DNA from: Cesiribacter sp. SM1
Lineage (GTDB): Bacteria > Bacteroidota > Bacteroidia > Cytophagales > Cyclobacteriaceae
Direction of reading: 5' to 3'
Assembly: GCF_020178975.1 (NCBI RefSeq)
Contig: NZ_JAHXBU010000094.1
Location: forward strand, 620,001 to 684,000
Length of the DNA stretch: 64,000 bases
The translations under genes and the position numbers were made by a program. Positions 17,840 through 27,767 of the stretch are shown in pieces (position 1 is the stretch's first letter; each line of letters opens with the position of its first letter). Under the pieces are notes generated by a model. The model worked only from the letters and a program-made list of their open reading frames with translations, made no database searches and was not told where the DNA came from.

Positions 17840-20596
17840 ATGCGCAATGTTTTAGCCTGTTTCTTTCTGGTTGTACCTTTTCTTTTTTCCTGCAGCAACG
17901 CCGAAAAGGAAAAGCAATATAGAATTGGATTCTCCCAATGTACAGGCGGAGATGCGTGGCGTAAGGCGATGCATGATGATATGAGACGGGAGCTCTCATT
18001 CTACCAGGACATGGAGCTGGTGATCAAAGATGCCAAAAACAGCACTCCCGAACAGGCAAAGCACATCCGCGAGTTTATAGAGCAGGGGGTAGACCTGCTA
18101 ATTGTATCTCCCAACGAGACCGACCCCATCACCCCACTGGTTGAAGAAGCTTTTGAAAAAGGCATTCCGGTTATTATCGTTGACCGCAGAACCTCTTCCT
18201 CGCTCTACACAGCCTATGTAGGTGCTAACAATTACGAAATAGGTAAACTGGCAGGAAACTATGTTGCTGAACTGCTGAAAGGGAGGGGCAACATCATTGA
18301 AGTATGGGGCCTTAAAGGTTCGTCTCCGGCAATAGACCGCCACAGGGGCTTTATGGATGCCCTTGCCCCTTTTACCGATATCAACATTGTAGCAGAAGTA
18401 AGAGGCGAATGGGAAAAAGAAGTTGCGAAAGCGAGATTTCCTGATGTTTATAAAAAAGTACAGGATGCAGACCTTTTGTTCGCTCATAATGATGTAATGG
18501 CGCTAGGCTCATATGAGTACCTGAAGAGTATTAACCAGGAGGAGAAGCTTTTATTTGTAGGTGTGGATGGCTTAAGCGGTACCAACGGAGGTTTGCAGTT
18601 TGTAACCGATGGCATTCTGGATGCCACTTTTCTGTACCCAACCGGTGGCGAGGAAATCATAAAACTGGCCAACAAGATCCTGCGTCATGAGCCTTACGAA
18701 AAGGAAAATATTCTGAGCAGTACGGCAATAGATGGCCGTAATGTTCACATCATGAAGCAGCAAACAGACAAAATTCTTGTACAGCAGAAAAGCATTGAAC
18801 GGCAGCAGGATAAGATAAAGGAGCAAATTGAGATCTACCAGAACCAAAGAACCCTTCTGTACATAATGCTGGGCAGCCTCACCATTATTATTATCCTGGG
18901 GGCGCTTGCTATGCTGGCATTAAGAGAAAAGCAGGAAATAAACAGGGTATTGCTTGCAAAGAACAGGGAGATCTTAAACCAGCGCAATGAAATAGAAAAA
19001 ATGGCCCGTAAAGCTGATAAAGCCACGGAGGCCAAGTTTAAATTCTTTACCAATATTTCGCATGAGTTCCGCACACCATTAACCTTAATACTTGGTCCTG
19101 TAGAAGACATCTTAAGGAGCAATATTAACTCCGACCTGAAGAAAGACATGCAGCTGGTTAAGAACAATGCAAACAGGCTGCTGCACCTGGTTACCCAGCT
19201 GATGGATTTCAGAAAGATTGAAAATAAGAAAATGAGGCTCCAGGCAGCAGAAAATGATATTGTAGCCTTCATCAGGGATGTTGCTTCTTCCTTTAAGCGG
19301 GTGGCACAAAAAAGAAGAATCAGTTTTATGGTGGATAGTAAACCGGAGAAGCTAAAAGTTTATTTTGATACCGATAAGCTTGATAAAGTGCTGTTTAATC
19401 TGCTTTCCAACGCTTTCAAATTTACACCCGATGGAGGAAGCATCGGCATCAGCATAGCAGTTTCTGATACTTACGACAGTGTAGAAATTACAGTGGAGGA
19501 TACCGGGAAAGGCATGGCGCCGGAGCATGTGAAACATGCCTTCGACAGATTCTACACAGGCGATACCTATAATAACTTAAGCACCGGTCTGGGGCTGGCA
19601 CTTTCAAAAGAATTTATCTCGCTGCACAAAGGCAGTATTGCCGTGGTAAGTGAAAAATGGAAGGGCACTAAATTTATCATCACACTGCCCTTAGGAAAGG
19701 AACACCTGAAAGAAGAAGAGATTCTTATAGAGTCAGGAAGTGAAGCCCTTTACCTGATGCCCTCCCTGCTCCATACTTCAGAAGACAGCTATACAGATCT
19801 TTCTGAAGCAGACGGTGCAAGCCTGCAAAAAGAGCACACGGTTTTGCTGATTGAAGATAACAATGAGCTTAGGGCATTTCTGAGGCAGCGGCTACAAAAA
19901 GACTTTAACGTGGTAGAAGCGCCAGATGGTATCTTAGGCCTAAACCAGGCCTTTGATGTAGTGCCGGATCTTGTTATTTCTGATATTATGCTGCCAAACA
20001 AGGATGGGCTGGAAGTAACGGCTACCTTGAAAAACGATCCCAGAACTTCGCATATACCGGTGGTGCTACTCACGGCAAAAGACTCTATCGATCATAAGAT
20101 CGAAGGCATACAGTCGGGCGCAGATCTGTATGTGACCAAACCTTTCAGCTATCAATACCTGCTGGAAAGGATCAAAAACCTGCTTAGGTCCAGGGAAAAA
20201 TTAAAAGAGCATTACTGCAGTGAGATTCCGGTAGATACAGCACTGGCAGCCCCTAAGCAGCTGGAGAAGAAATTCATCAGTGAGTTTAGGGCGCTGGTAC
20301 AAAAGAACCTCTCAAACGCTGAGTTCAACACCAACGATATTGCAGAAAGCCTGGGCATGTCGCGGGTGCAGGTATACAGAAAGGTAAAACAGCTTTTAGG
20401 ATATTCTGTGAACGATTATGTAGTAAAAGCGCGCATGAAAAAAGCGAAGCACCTGTTGCTCCATACCGATCAGACCATAGCGGAGATATCTGCAGAGGTG
20501 GGTTTTTCTTCTCCCGCCTACTTCTCCACTGCCTTTAAAAATCATTTTGGCATAAGTCCTTCTGATTTCAAAGGTTCTCACCTGATCAAGCATTAG
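17840..20596 (+). CDS. Hybrid two-component regulator with periplasmic sugar-binding sensor (fructan locus)
   Basis: This 918-residue one-protein signalling system starts at the ATG at 17840; a TTG two codons upstream is also in frame. It has a signal/anchor segment with a lipobox-like FLFSCSN. A type-1 periplasmic binding-protein domain follows (about 28-310; YRIGFSQCTGGDAWRKAM, GVDGLSG). A transmembrane helix spans about 338-362, followed by the histidine kinase (SHEFRTPL, His408; NLLSNAFKFTPDGG; GLGLALSKEF). Next come a receiver domain with Asp715 in VISDIMLPNKDG and a C-terminal AraC-type DNA-binding domain (VGFSSPAYFSTAFKNHFG). The architecture matches the Bacteroides fructan regulator BT1754, whose binding domain senses fructose. 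The neighbouring GH32, SusC/D and fructokinase genes suggest the same ligand here. Confidence 0.93.
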   Translation: MRNVLACFFLVVPFLFSCSNAEKEKQYRIGFSQCTGGDAWRKAMHDDMRRELSFYQDMELVIKDAKNSTPEQAKHIREFIEQGVDLLIVSPNETDPITPLVEEAFEKGIPVIIVDRRTSSSLYTAYVGANNYEIGKLAGNYVAELLKGRGNIIEVWGLKGSSPAIDRHRGFMDALAPFTDINIVAEVRGEWEKEVAKARFPDVYKKVQDADLLFAHNDVMALGSYEYLKSINQEEKLLFVGVDGLSGTNGGLQFVTDGILDATFLYPTGGEEIIKLANKILRHEPYEKENILSSTAIDGRNVHIMKQQTDKILVQQKSIERQQDKIKEQIEIYQNQRTLLYIMLGSLTIIIILGALAMLALREKQEINRVLLAKNREILNQRNEIEKMARKADKATEAKFKFFTNISHEFRTPLTLILGPVEDILRSNINSDLKKDMQLVKNNANRLLHLVTQLMDFRKIENKKMRLQAAENDIVAFIRDVASSFKRVAQKRRISFMVDSKPEKLKVYFDTDKLDKVLFNLLSNAFKFTPDGGSIGISIAVSDTYDSVEITVEDTGKGMAPEHVKHAFDRFYTGDTYNNLSTGLGLALSKEFISLHKGSIAVVSEKWKGTKFIITLPLGKEHLKEEEILIESGSEALYLMPSLLHTSEDSYTDLSEADGASLQKEHTVLLIEDNNELRAFLRQRLQKDFNVVEAPDGILGLNQAFDVVPDLVISDIMLPNKDGLEVTATLKNDPRTSHIPVVLLTAKDSIDHKIEGIQSGADLYVTKPFSYQYLLERIKNLLRSREKLKEHYCSEIPVDTALAAPKQLEKKFISEFRALVQKNLSNAEFNTNDIAESLGMSRVQVYRKVKQLLGYSVNDYVVKARMKKAKHLLLHTDQTIAEISAEVGFSSPAYFSTAFKNHFGISPSDFKGSHLIKH

Positions 20597-21216
20597 CACT
20601 TTCTCTGAAACTTTTGCTGTGCCCGGCTGCTAACCTCCCAACTATCTGTTGTGGTACAGAAAGTGTAAAACCACTTCAACAGCAAGACCAGACTACGGCT
20701 GAAGAAACAGCCTTATTGCCGTTCCTGCCTCCGGCTTTTAGCTTGCAACCCTCATAATCCCGAAAGGATAAAAGATAAAGCCAAAGGTTTCTGTAGAGGC
20801 AAAAATCCCGGAGAGACTACATGGTAGCTATCTGATATAGTTAACAGTAGAGCAGAGCATATGCTGAATGGCTGCTGTCAGTCCGGCTCATTACATTGGT
20901 CGCTGCATATGTTAATGATGTTAGCCCCTGCACCAGGCGTTTTGCGCTTCTGCTCCTTTGCCAGAACCACCCCACCCCTTCAAAATCTCTATACCTTTGG
21001 CCTGAATCTGGTGCCAGCCGGATTCTGGTTTTGATACAGCAGCTTCCTGATTATACCGAGATAACAGATAACCCTCTCCTTCCTGTGCTAAAATTTTATT
21101 ATGAGCAGCTACATGGGCAGATCAGCAGCACAGGTAGTACATTAGAGGTGATACGATTTTGAAAGAATGATACAATAATGAAAGCAAGGGGTACTGGAAA
21201 TATAGATTTATTTTAC

Positions 21217-21230
21217 CGCAAACGGTTGCG
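21217..21230. promoter_or_regulatory. LacI-like operator 1 upstream of the importer gene
   Basis: The site CGCAAACGGTTGCG has perfect 5-bp arms around a central ACGG and matches the CAAACGnTTG core of LacI-family operators. It lies 120 bp before the MFS gene ATG. Confidence 0.45.
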
Positions 21231-21256
21231 TAAACGCTGATTTTGCGTGATTTTCT

Positions 21257-21272
21257 GAAAACGATTGAAATT
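21257..21272. promoter_or_regulatory. Operator-like element 2 upstream of the importer gene
   Basis: The site GAAAACGATTGAAATT shares 13 of 14 bases with the palindrome core upstream of the sensor-regulator (17779-17792). A related half (cttgaaacgatcctg) follows at 21281-21295. The sharing between the two promoters of one locus suggests a common regulator. Confidence 0.45.
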
Positions 21273-21350
21273 CAAACAATCTTGAAACGATCCTGAAACC
21301 CTCTTCTTTTTCATGCCCATAACTTGAGATTAAAATCAAGCCCGCATAAG

Positions 21351-22721
21351 ATGAGGAACAGGAGAATTTTGTTTTGGTCGATAACGGTAGCATTGGGAGG
21401 CTTTCTCTTTGGCTTCGACACAGCTGTTATATCAGGAGCAGAACAGTCAATAGAAAAGGTATGGCAGCTTAATGTATTTGAGCATGGCCTTACCGTTAGT
21501 ATTGCCCTAATAGGTACCGTAATAGGGGCATTGTTTGGCGGCATACCCTCCGATGCCTTTGGCCGGAAGAATACCCTGTTCTGGATAGGTGTTTTGTACC
21601 TGGTATCTGCCGTGGGCTCTGCCCTTGCTACCGACTGGTACTCTTTTCTGTTTTTCAGGTTTATTGGCGGTTTGGGCGTTGGGGCCTCTTCGGTTGCTGC
21701 CCCTATGTACATCAGCGAAATAGCCCCGGCCGCTAAGCGGGGCAAAATGGTAGGTATGTTCCAGTTTAACGTTGTGCTGGGTATCCTGATTGCCTACCTC
21801 TCCAACTACCTGCTGAAAGATGCCGGCGAAGGTGCCTGGCGCTGGATGCTGGGTGTGGAAGCTTTTCCGGCTGCCGTTTTTGTAGGCCTGATGTTGTTTG
21901 TGCCCAGGAGCCCACGCTGGCTCATTGTAAAAAGAGGGGCAGTGGAGGAGGCTAGAAGTGTTCTAATGCAGATAGATCCGCAGACTGCAGATGCAGAGCT
22001 AAAAGCAATTGTTGATTCTAAAAGCAGTAACAGGCCCGGAGTTTCAGCAGACAGGCTTTTCTCCCGGAAGCATAGCATCCCGGTGCTGCTGGCAGTTCTG
22101 TTTGCTGTGTTCAACCAGGTGTCGGGTATCAATGCCATTATCTATTACGCCCCCCGCATTTTTGAAATGGCTGGTTTGGGTAAAGAGTCGGCCCTGCTTT
22201 CTTCTGCCGGTATTGGCTTTGTTAACCTGCTCTTTACCATGGTGGGGCTAACCCTAATAGACAGGGTGGGCCGAAGAAAGCTGATGCTGATTGGTTCTGC
22301 CGGCCTGATTGTAACCCTGGGGCTAGTGGCCAGCTCTTTCTATATGGAAAGTGTGGGTGGTATGATGGTACCCATTTACCTGTTTGCCTACATCGCCTTT
22401 TTTGCCCTTTCACAGGGAACGGTTATCTGGGTATTTATTTCAGAAATATTTCCCAACCAGGTAAGAGCAGGAGGGCAGGCGCTTGGAAGTTTCACCCACT
22501 GGTTTTTGGCAGCGCTAATCGCCTTCTTCTTTCCATATATCTCCTCTAGCCTAGGCCCGGGCAACACCTTTATGATTTTTGCTTTGATGATGGTTTTGCA
22601 ACTCTTGTTTGCATGGAAAATAATGCCTGAAACCAAGGGTACCTCACTGGAGAAAATTCAGGTGCAGGGCAACACTACTGATAAAGAACTAGAAATGAAG
22701 AGCTATACAAAAACAGTATAA
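21351..22721 (+). CDS. MFS sugar porter (probable fructose importer)
   Basis: The product is a 456-residue inner membrane transporter with 12 predicted helices. It shows the sugar porter family signatures: GGFLFGFDTAVISGA at the start, GGLGVGASSVAAPMYISEIA, the FVPRSPRWLI loop, NQVSGINAIIYYAP in helix 7 and DRVGRRKLML. The ATG at 21351 is chosen; the TTG at 21324 would add nine residues. It starts the SusC/SusD/GH32 operon, 3 bp before susC, and lies next to a fructokinase. Import of fructose released from fructan is therefore the best inference, as for BT1758 in the Bacteroides fructan locus. The specificity is not visible in the sequence itself. Confidence 0.88.
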   Translation: MRNRRILFWSITVALGGFLFGFDTAVISGAEQSIEKVWQLNVFEHGLTVSIALIGTVIGALFGGIPSDAFGRKNTLFWIGVLYLVSAVGSALATDWYSFLFFRFIGGLGVGASSVAAPMYISEIAPAAKRGKMVGMFQFNVVLGILIAYLSNYLLKDAGEGAWRWMLGVEAFPAAVFVGLMLFVPRSPRWLIVKRGAVEEARSVLMQIDPQTADAELKAIVDSKSSNRPGVSADRLFSRKHSIPVLLAVLFAVFNQVSGINAIIYYAPRIFEMAGLGKESALLSSAGIGFVNLLFTMVGLTLIDRVGRRKLMLIGSAGLIVTLGLVASSFYMESVGGMMVPIYLFAYIAFFALSQGTVIWVFISEIFPNQVRAGGQALGSFTHWFLAALIAFFFPYISSSLGPGNTFMIFALMMVLQLLFAWKIMPETKGTSLEKIQVQGNTTDKELEMKSYTKTV

Positions 22722-22724
22722 ATT

Positions 22725-25700
22725 ATGAATGAAAGATTACTCATTTTCCTATTCCTGAGCTGCTTACCTTTTTTAGGCAGTGCACAGCAGCAAACTATCA
22801 GGGGAACCGTTATCGATGGTACGTCAAATGAGACTCTCCCAGGAGTAAACGTACTTGTTAAAGGAACATCAACAGGTGCAGTAACAGACCTCGATGGCAA
22901 GTTTGAATTAAGCGCTGCACCAAGTGATACACTGGCTTTCTCGTTTGTTGGTTACCTGACCCAGGAAGTAGCCGTTGGCAACAAAACTACTATCAATGTA
23001 TCCCTGCAGGAAGATCTGCAATCGCTCGAAGAGGTGGTTGTGGTGGGGTATACTGCAGAAAGAAAAGTGGATTTAACCGGTGCGGTTGCTGTTGTGGAAA
23101 TGGAGTCTGTGAAAGGACAAAGCATGAGTTCGGGTAATCCGGCTCAGGCTTTGCAGGGAAGGGTACCCGGGCTTTACATCGAAAGGTCAGGTGATCCTAC
23201 AGGCACTAACCAGCAAATACTCATCAGAGGTGCAAACACTTTGGGTGATAACAATCCCCTGTACATCATTGATGGGGTGCCAACCATACGCCCGGAAGTT
23301 TTCGCAAGCTTGAACCCAAGTGTGATAGAGTCTATACAGGTATTAAAAGATGCCTCGGCTGCCTCTATCTATGGTGCCAGGGCCTCCAATGGTGTTATTA
23401 TCGTATCTACCAAAAATCGGGTGGCAGGGCGCCAGAATGAGAACAAGCTGAATATTCAGCTCAACTCCAACATATCTGCATTATCAGAAAAAAGGCAGCG
23501 CTACGAAATGCTCGATGCTGTAGGCAGGGGGAGAGCCCTGTGGCAGGCCTCAGTAAACGATCGTACCGATCCGGCAGGAGGTTACGGCGAGATTTACAAC
23601 TTTGACTGGAACGGCGATTTTGATAACCCCGTGCTTAATAGTGTAACGGTACAGCCTTATGTTGGAGGCGACGAAAATGTGCCCGCCGGCAACACCGACT
23701 GGCAGGATGTAATGTATAAAACCGGCCAGGTATACAACAACGATCTGACGATTTCAGGAGGCTCCGAACAGGCTTTTTTGCTGGCCAATATCGGTTATCT
23801 TAAAAACACAGGTACGCTGGCTCACACTAATTACGAGCGTTATACTGCCAAGCTTAACTCTCACTTTAACCTGTTTGATAATGCATTTACCTTTGGTGTA
23901 AACACCCAGTTTGCCTCTTCCAATGAAACACTGGCATCGCGAGATGTAGGCAGCGCCTTTACCCCGGGCCTGGCCGTTACCCTGGCACCCACCATACCTG
24001 TTTATACGTCTGATGGCGAATTTGCAGGCCCCCTGGGTTCTGGCTATTCCGACAGGAACAACCCTTTATTGATCCAGTACATTAACCGCTGGGATAACAC
24101 GCACCGCAATTCTTTTTTAGGCAATGCTTTTGCCCAGATAGGCATCGCTGAAAACCTGAATTTCAGGACCAGCTTTGGGGTAGACTACAACCAGGTGCAT
24201 GTTAAAGACATTGAACCCAGGGTTTCTAATGGCTTTATCTCCAGAACAATCAACAGCCTGGAGCTTCGCAATAACTCCTACTTAAGCCTTACCTTCTCCA
24301 ACACCCTTACTTACAATCTGGAATTAAGCGACCACAACTTTGATTTTCTTCTTGGTACTGAAGCCGTAAAAACAGACCTGACCTTTATGACCTCCCGTGC
24401 ACAGGAGTTTGCTTTAGAAACCGAAGATTTCTTTGTACTGGATGCTGCAACGGGTTTACGTAACAACACAGGTAGTGAAACGGGCAGCCGCTTGCTGTCG
24501 CAGTTTGGTAAAATAGGATACCGCTTTCAGGATAAATATTTAGCTTCTGTAACCCTGCGGAGAGATGGCTCCTCCCGCTTTGGGGCCAACAACAGGTACG
24601 GAATTTTCCCTGCGGCCACCTTAGGCTGGAGAATAGACCAGGAGTCTTTCATGGATAATGTCAAATCACTAAGCCAGCTTAAAATAAGGGCAGGCTATGG
24701 GCAGGTTGGCAATCAATCCATCGGGGATCTGTCGCGCTTTGGCTTGTTTGCCTCCCGCTACGGACTTACCCAGGAGCAGGTGCTGGGCAACGGATTCTTC
24801 TTCGATAACTATTACAATGTTGGTACTGCTTATGACTTGGCAGGTGTAAATACCGGAACACTTCCTTCGGGCTTTGTGTCTATACAGGGTGCAAATCCTG
24901 ACCTGAAGTGGGAAACCACCACTGAGCTAAACTTTGGTGTTGACTTTGGCTTCTTCACGCAAAAGCTGCAGGGCTCCTTCGATTACTTTACACGGGAAAC
25001 AACGGATGTACTGATTACTCCACCGGTGGCTTCTGCCGCTGGCGAAGGTGTGCTAAGAACACTAAACGGAGCAACCGTAGAAAACAAGGGCTGGGAATTT
25101 GCCCTGGGTTATACAGATCAAACCAAGGGAGGTTTATCTTATACCATTGCTACCAACATTAGCAGATTCAGGGATAAAATAACCGAGCTACCCGAAGAGG
25201 TACGCACAGGTTTTGCCGGCAATGCCGAGCAGGATATCCTGGGGCAGTCGCAGTTTGCCATATTTGGTTACAGAACCAATGGGCTGTTCCAAAACGAGGC
25301 AGAAGTAGAAACACACGCCAACCAGGTTGGGGCAGCGCCAGGCAGGATCCGCTATGTAGATTTAAACGATGATGGCGAAATAAATGCTTTAGACCAGGAG
25401 TTTTTCGGTACCACCCTGCCCTCGCTGGAATATGGCCTGAACATCAACCTGGGCTATCGCAATTTTGATCTTTCTATGTTTGGCTCCGGCGTTGCAGGCA
25501 GAAGGGGCTTCGATAACTATATCTTCCTCAATGAATTTATTCGGGGTAGAGATAATGTAGGCCCCGGCACACTTAATGCCTGGACGCCCCAAAACAACAC
25601 CTCTACCATTCCGGCACTAACGCTCTCAGATGGTAACAACGAGACCAGAACATCAGACTACCTGTTTGTCAACAATTCTTATTTCAAGTTGAGAAACCTG

Positions 25701-25895
25701 TCGTTAGGCTACAATTTTTCAAAAAGCCTACTCGCCAATCTTGGCCCTGTAAGTAACCTAAGGGTGTATCTGCAGGCAGAAAATGTATTCTGGTTTAAAA
25801 GCAGGGAGTTTAAGGGCCCAGATCCGGAACGGACAAACCTGACTGCCATTCCGGTACCTTCTGTGTATTCGTTCGGCCTCAACATAAGTCTGTAA
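22725..25895 (+). CDS. SusC-like TonB-dependent outer membrane transporter
   Basis: This is a 1056-residue protein with a signal peptide (MNERLLIFLFLSCLPFLGSAQ) followed by the carboxypeptidase-regulatory-like domain of SusC proteins (GTVIDGTSNETLPGVNVLVK, about 27-105). The plug follows (about 115-225; LQGRVPGLYIERSGDP and VLKDASAASIYGARASNGVI), then a large beta-barrel up to the C-terminal SVYSFGLNISL. SusC proteins pull oligosaccharides through the outer membrane using TonB energy, with SusD as the lid. The gene starts 3 bp after the importer gene and is followed 31 bp later by susD, so the three are one operon. Fructo-oligosaccharide is the inferred cargo. Confidence 0.97.
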   Translation: MNERLLIFLFLSCLPFLGSAQQQTIRGTVIDGTSNETLPGVNVLVKGTSTGAVTDLDGKFELSAAPSDTLAFSFVGYLTQEVAVGNKTTINVSLQEDLQSLEEVVVVGYTAERKVDLTGAVAVVEMESVKGQSMSSGNPAQALQGRVPGLYIERSGDPTGTNQQILIRGANTLGDNNPLYIIDGVPTIRPEVFASLNPSVIESIQVLKDASAASIYGARASNGVIIVSTKNRVAGRQNENKLNIQLNSNISALSEKRQRYEMLDAVGRGRALWQASVNDRTDPAGGYGEIYNFDWNGDFDNPVLNSVTVQPYVGGDENVPAGNTDWQDVMYKTGQVYNNDLTISGGSEQAFLLANIGYLKNTGTLAHTNYERYTAKLNSHFNLFDNAFTFGVNTQFASSNETLASRDVGSAFTPGLAVTLAPTIPVYTSDGEFAGPLGSGYSDRNNPLLIQYINRWDNTHRNSFLGNAFAQIGIAENLNFRTSFGVDYNQVHVKDIEPRVSNGFISRTINSLELRNNSYLSLTFSNTLTYNLELSDHNFDFLLGTEAVKTDLTFMTSRAQEFALETEDFFVLDAATGLRNNTGSETGSRLLSQFGKIGYRFQDKYLASVTLRRDGSSRFGANNRYGIFPAATLGWRIDQESFMDNVKSLSQLKIRAGYGQVGNQSIGDLSRFGLFASRYGLTQEQVLGNGFFFDNYYNVGTAYDLAGVNTGTLPSGFVSIQGANPDLKWETTTELNFGVDFGFFTQKLQGSFDYFTRETTDVLITPPVASAAGEGVLRTLNGATVENKGWEFALGYTDQTKGGLSYTIATNISRFRDKITELPEEVRTGFAGNAEQDILGQSQFAIFGYRTNGLFQNEAEVETHANQVGAAPGRIRYVDLNDDGEINALDQEFFGTTLPSLEYGLNINLGYRNFDLSMFGSGVAGRRGFDNYIFLNEFIRGRDNVGPGTLNAWTPQNNTSTIPALTLSDGNNETRTSDYLFVNNSYFKLRNLSLGYNFSKSLLANLGPVSNLRVYLQAENVFWFKSREFKGPDPERTNLTAIPVPSVYSFGLNISL

Positions 25896-25926
25896 ATCTA
25901 TCTACTGAATTAAGAAACATACGAAT

Positions 25927-27660
25927 ATGACACGCTACACAATAAAAACCACGCTTATTGCCGCTATTACGGTGCTGATGTTTAGCTGTGATGATTTTCT
26001 TGAGTATGAGCCAAAAGGAGCCTTATCTTCTGAAAATGTAGCCGCTCCCGAAAACATAGAAGGCCTGGTAACCGCAGCCTACGCCGGTATTGCCAACGAT
26101 GACATGGTAGGGCCTATTACCAGTAGCTGGATATATGGCAGTGTACGCTCCGACGACGCCTACAAAGCAGGCGGAGGCGTTGCCGATGTTATAGACATTC
26201 ACTTTCTGGAGCAGTACAACATGGTGCAGCCCCAGACTGGCGACAACTGGATGGGCCCCCGCACCTTCGAAAACCACTATAAGGCTATATCAAGAACTAA
26301 CTTTGCCTTAAGGGCCATCAATGCTACCGAAGATTTTGAACTTAAAGCAGTAAGAACCGGTGAGCTTCGCTTCCTGAGAGGCCACTCTTATTTTATGCTG
26401 AAGCAGCTGTTCAAATACGTTCCATACATAGATGAAACCCTATCGCCGGAAGAAATTCTGGAGGTATCGAACCGGGAGTACACCAATGATGAGCTCTGGA
26501 ATAAGATTGCCGAAGATTTCCAGTTTGCCATTGACAACCTGCCCGAAACACAATCGGAAGTAGGAAGGGCAAATAAGTATGCTGCCATGGCTTATCTGGC
26601 TAAAGTTCGCCTTTACCAGGCCTATGAGCAGGACGATAACCACCAGGTGGTGAACATCAACACCTCGCGCCTGGAAGAGGTGGTGTCGCTGACCCAGGAG
26701 GTAATTAACTCCGGTATGTACCGCCTGCAACCCGACTTTGCTGAAAACTTTCTCAATGGGTACGATAACGGCCCCGAATCAGTTTTTGCCATTCAGTTCT
26801 CCATTGCCGACGGAACAACCACCGGCCGTGTGTCTTTTGTAACCGGCCTCAACTCACCTCATGGTGCACCGGAGTATGGCTGCTGTGGATTTCACTATGC
26901 AAGCCAGAACATGGTAAATGCCTTCAAAACTGATAATAGCGGCTTACCCATGTTCGATACTTTCAATGAAAGCGACATGATTAATCCGCAGGATTTCCTC
27001 AACAATGGCGTTGACCCCCGCTTGGACCACACCGTGGGTGTACCAGGGCACCCCTATAAGTACAACCCTAATTTTCTTTACCAGGAGAGCTGGGCAAGGG
27101 ATAAAGGAGTATATGGCTTTTTTGGTAACATGAAAGAGCAGCAGTTGCCTGACTGTGAATGTTTCATCAAGAACGGACCATTTATAGGGACCTCAAAAAA
27201 CATTGATATTATCCGCTATGCAGATGTGCTCCTGATGCAGGCAGAGGCCCTGATAGAACTGGGGCGCCACCAGGAAGCCCTGCCTCTCATTAACCAGGTT
27301 AGGGCCAGGGCTAAGGCCAGCACTGGCAGACTCAAAACTGCCGATGGTGAAAACCCTTCTAACTATCGTATTGAGGAATATGTAGATGGCGGCAATATTA
27401 ACTGGACCCAGGAAAATGCCAGGGAAGCCCTGCGCTGGGAGCGTAGGCTGGAGTTTGCCATGGAGAGTCCGCGCTTTTTTGACCTGGTACGCTGGGGTAT
27501 TGCTGCAGAAACCCTGAATGCCTACCTTGAAGAGGAGAAGACCAAGAGAGACTACTTATCTGGTGCCCATTTTACGGCAGGCCGGGATGAGTACCTGCCT
27601 ATTCCGCAAAGGGAGATAGACTTCACTAAAAACCTGTATGTGCAAAATCCCGGTTACTAA
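25927..27660 (+). CDS. SusD-like (RagB/SusD family) surface glycan-binding lipoprotein
   Basis: This 577-residue outer membrane lipoprotein has a lipobox (VLMFSCDDF) with Cys near residue 21. The helical SusD fold is clear from TAAYAGIANDDMVG, ELRFLRGHSYFMLKQLFKYV, RANKYAAMAYLAKVRLYQAY, YADVLLMQAEALIELGRHQE and the closing WERRLEFAMESPRFFDLVRWG. It pairs with the upstream SusC to capture sugar chains at the cell surface. A GCCG-rich segment (EYGCCGFHYASQN) in the middle includes two adjacent cysteines that may form a disulfide. It is directly followed by a strong terminator hairpin. Confidence 0.97.
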   Translation: MTRYTIKTTLIAAITVLMFSCDDFLEYEPKGALSSENVAAPENIEGLVTAAYAGIANDDMVGPITSSWIYGSVRSDDAYKAGGGVADVIDIHFLEQYNMVQPQTGDNWMGPRTFENHYKAISRTNFALRAINATEDFELKAVRTGELRFLRGHSYFMLKQLFKYVPYIDETLSPEEILEVSNREYTNDELWNKIAEDFQFAIDNLPETQSEVGRANKYAAMAYLAKVRLYQAYEQDDNHQVVNINTSRLEEVVSLTQEVINSGMYRLQPDFAENFLNGYDNGPESVFAIQFSIADGTTTGRVSFVTGLNSPHGAPEYGCCGFHYASQNMVNAFKTDNSGLPMFDTFNESDMINPQDFLNNGVDPRLDHTVGVPGHPYKYNPNFLYQESWARDKGVYGFFGNMKEQQLPDCECFIKNGPFIGTSKNIDIIRYADVLLMQAEALIELGRHQEALPLINQVRARAKASTGRLKTADGENPSNYRIEEYVDGGNINWTQENAREALRWERRLEFAMESPRFFDLVRWGIAAETLNAYLEEEKTKRDYLSGAHFTAGRDEYLPIPQREIDFTKNLYVQNPGY

Positions 27661-27688
27661 GGGGTTTGTACCAGTGCTATTTTGAACA

Positions 27689-27730
27689 ATCAGCCGGCTA
27701 CTGCCGGAGTAATGCCGGCTGATACTTTTT
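27689..27730 (+). terminator. Strong hairpin-T tract inside the fructan operon, after susD
   Basis: A perfect 10-bp GC-rich stem (atcagccggc, 27689-27698 / gccggctgat, 27714-27723) with a 15-base loop is followed by acttttt. It lies 29 bp after the susD stop and 38 bp before the GH32 gene. It probably reduces readthrough from transporter/SusCD genes into the enzyme genes or protects the 3' end of the upstream message. Confidence 0.8.
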
Positions 27731-27767
27731 GAGTTGACCAACTACGCCATCAACTAACCTTAATGAT

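Larger units (their letters stand above)
20597..21350. other. Regulatory gap upstream of the fructan operon
   Basis: There are 754 bases between the regulator and the importer gene. The first 600 bases hold no supported gene; an 88-codon frame at 20896-21162 lacks coding character. The last 150 bases hold two operator-like sites (21217-21230 and 21257-21272) and further gaaacgat-like sequences, and must carry the main operon promoter. Confidence 0.5.

Noticed and set aside
20896-21162. 88-codon plus-strand frame in the gap before the importer gene
   Set aside because: Composition is not like neighbouring genes, and the region is better explained as a regulatory gap.
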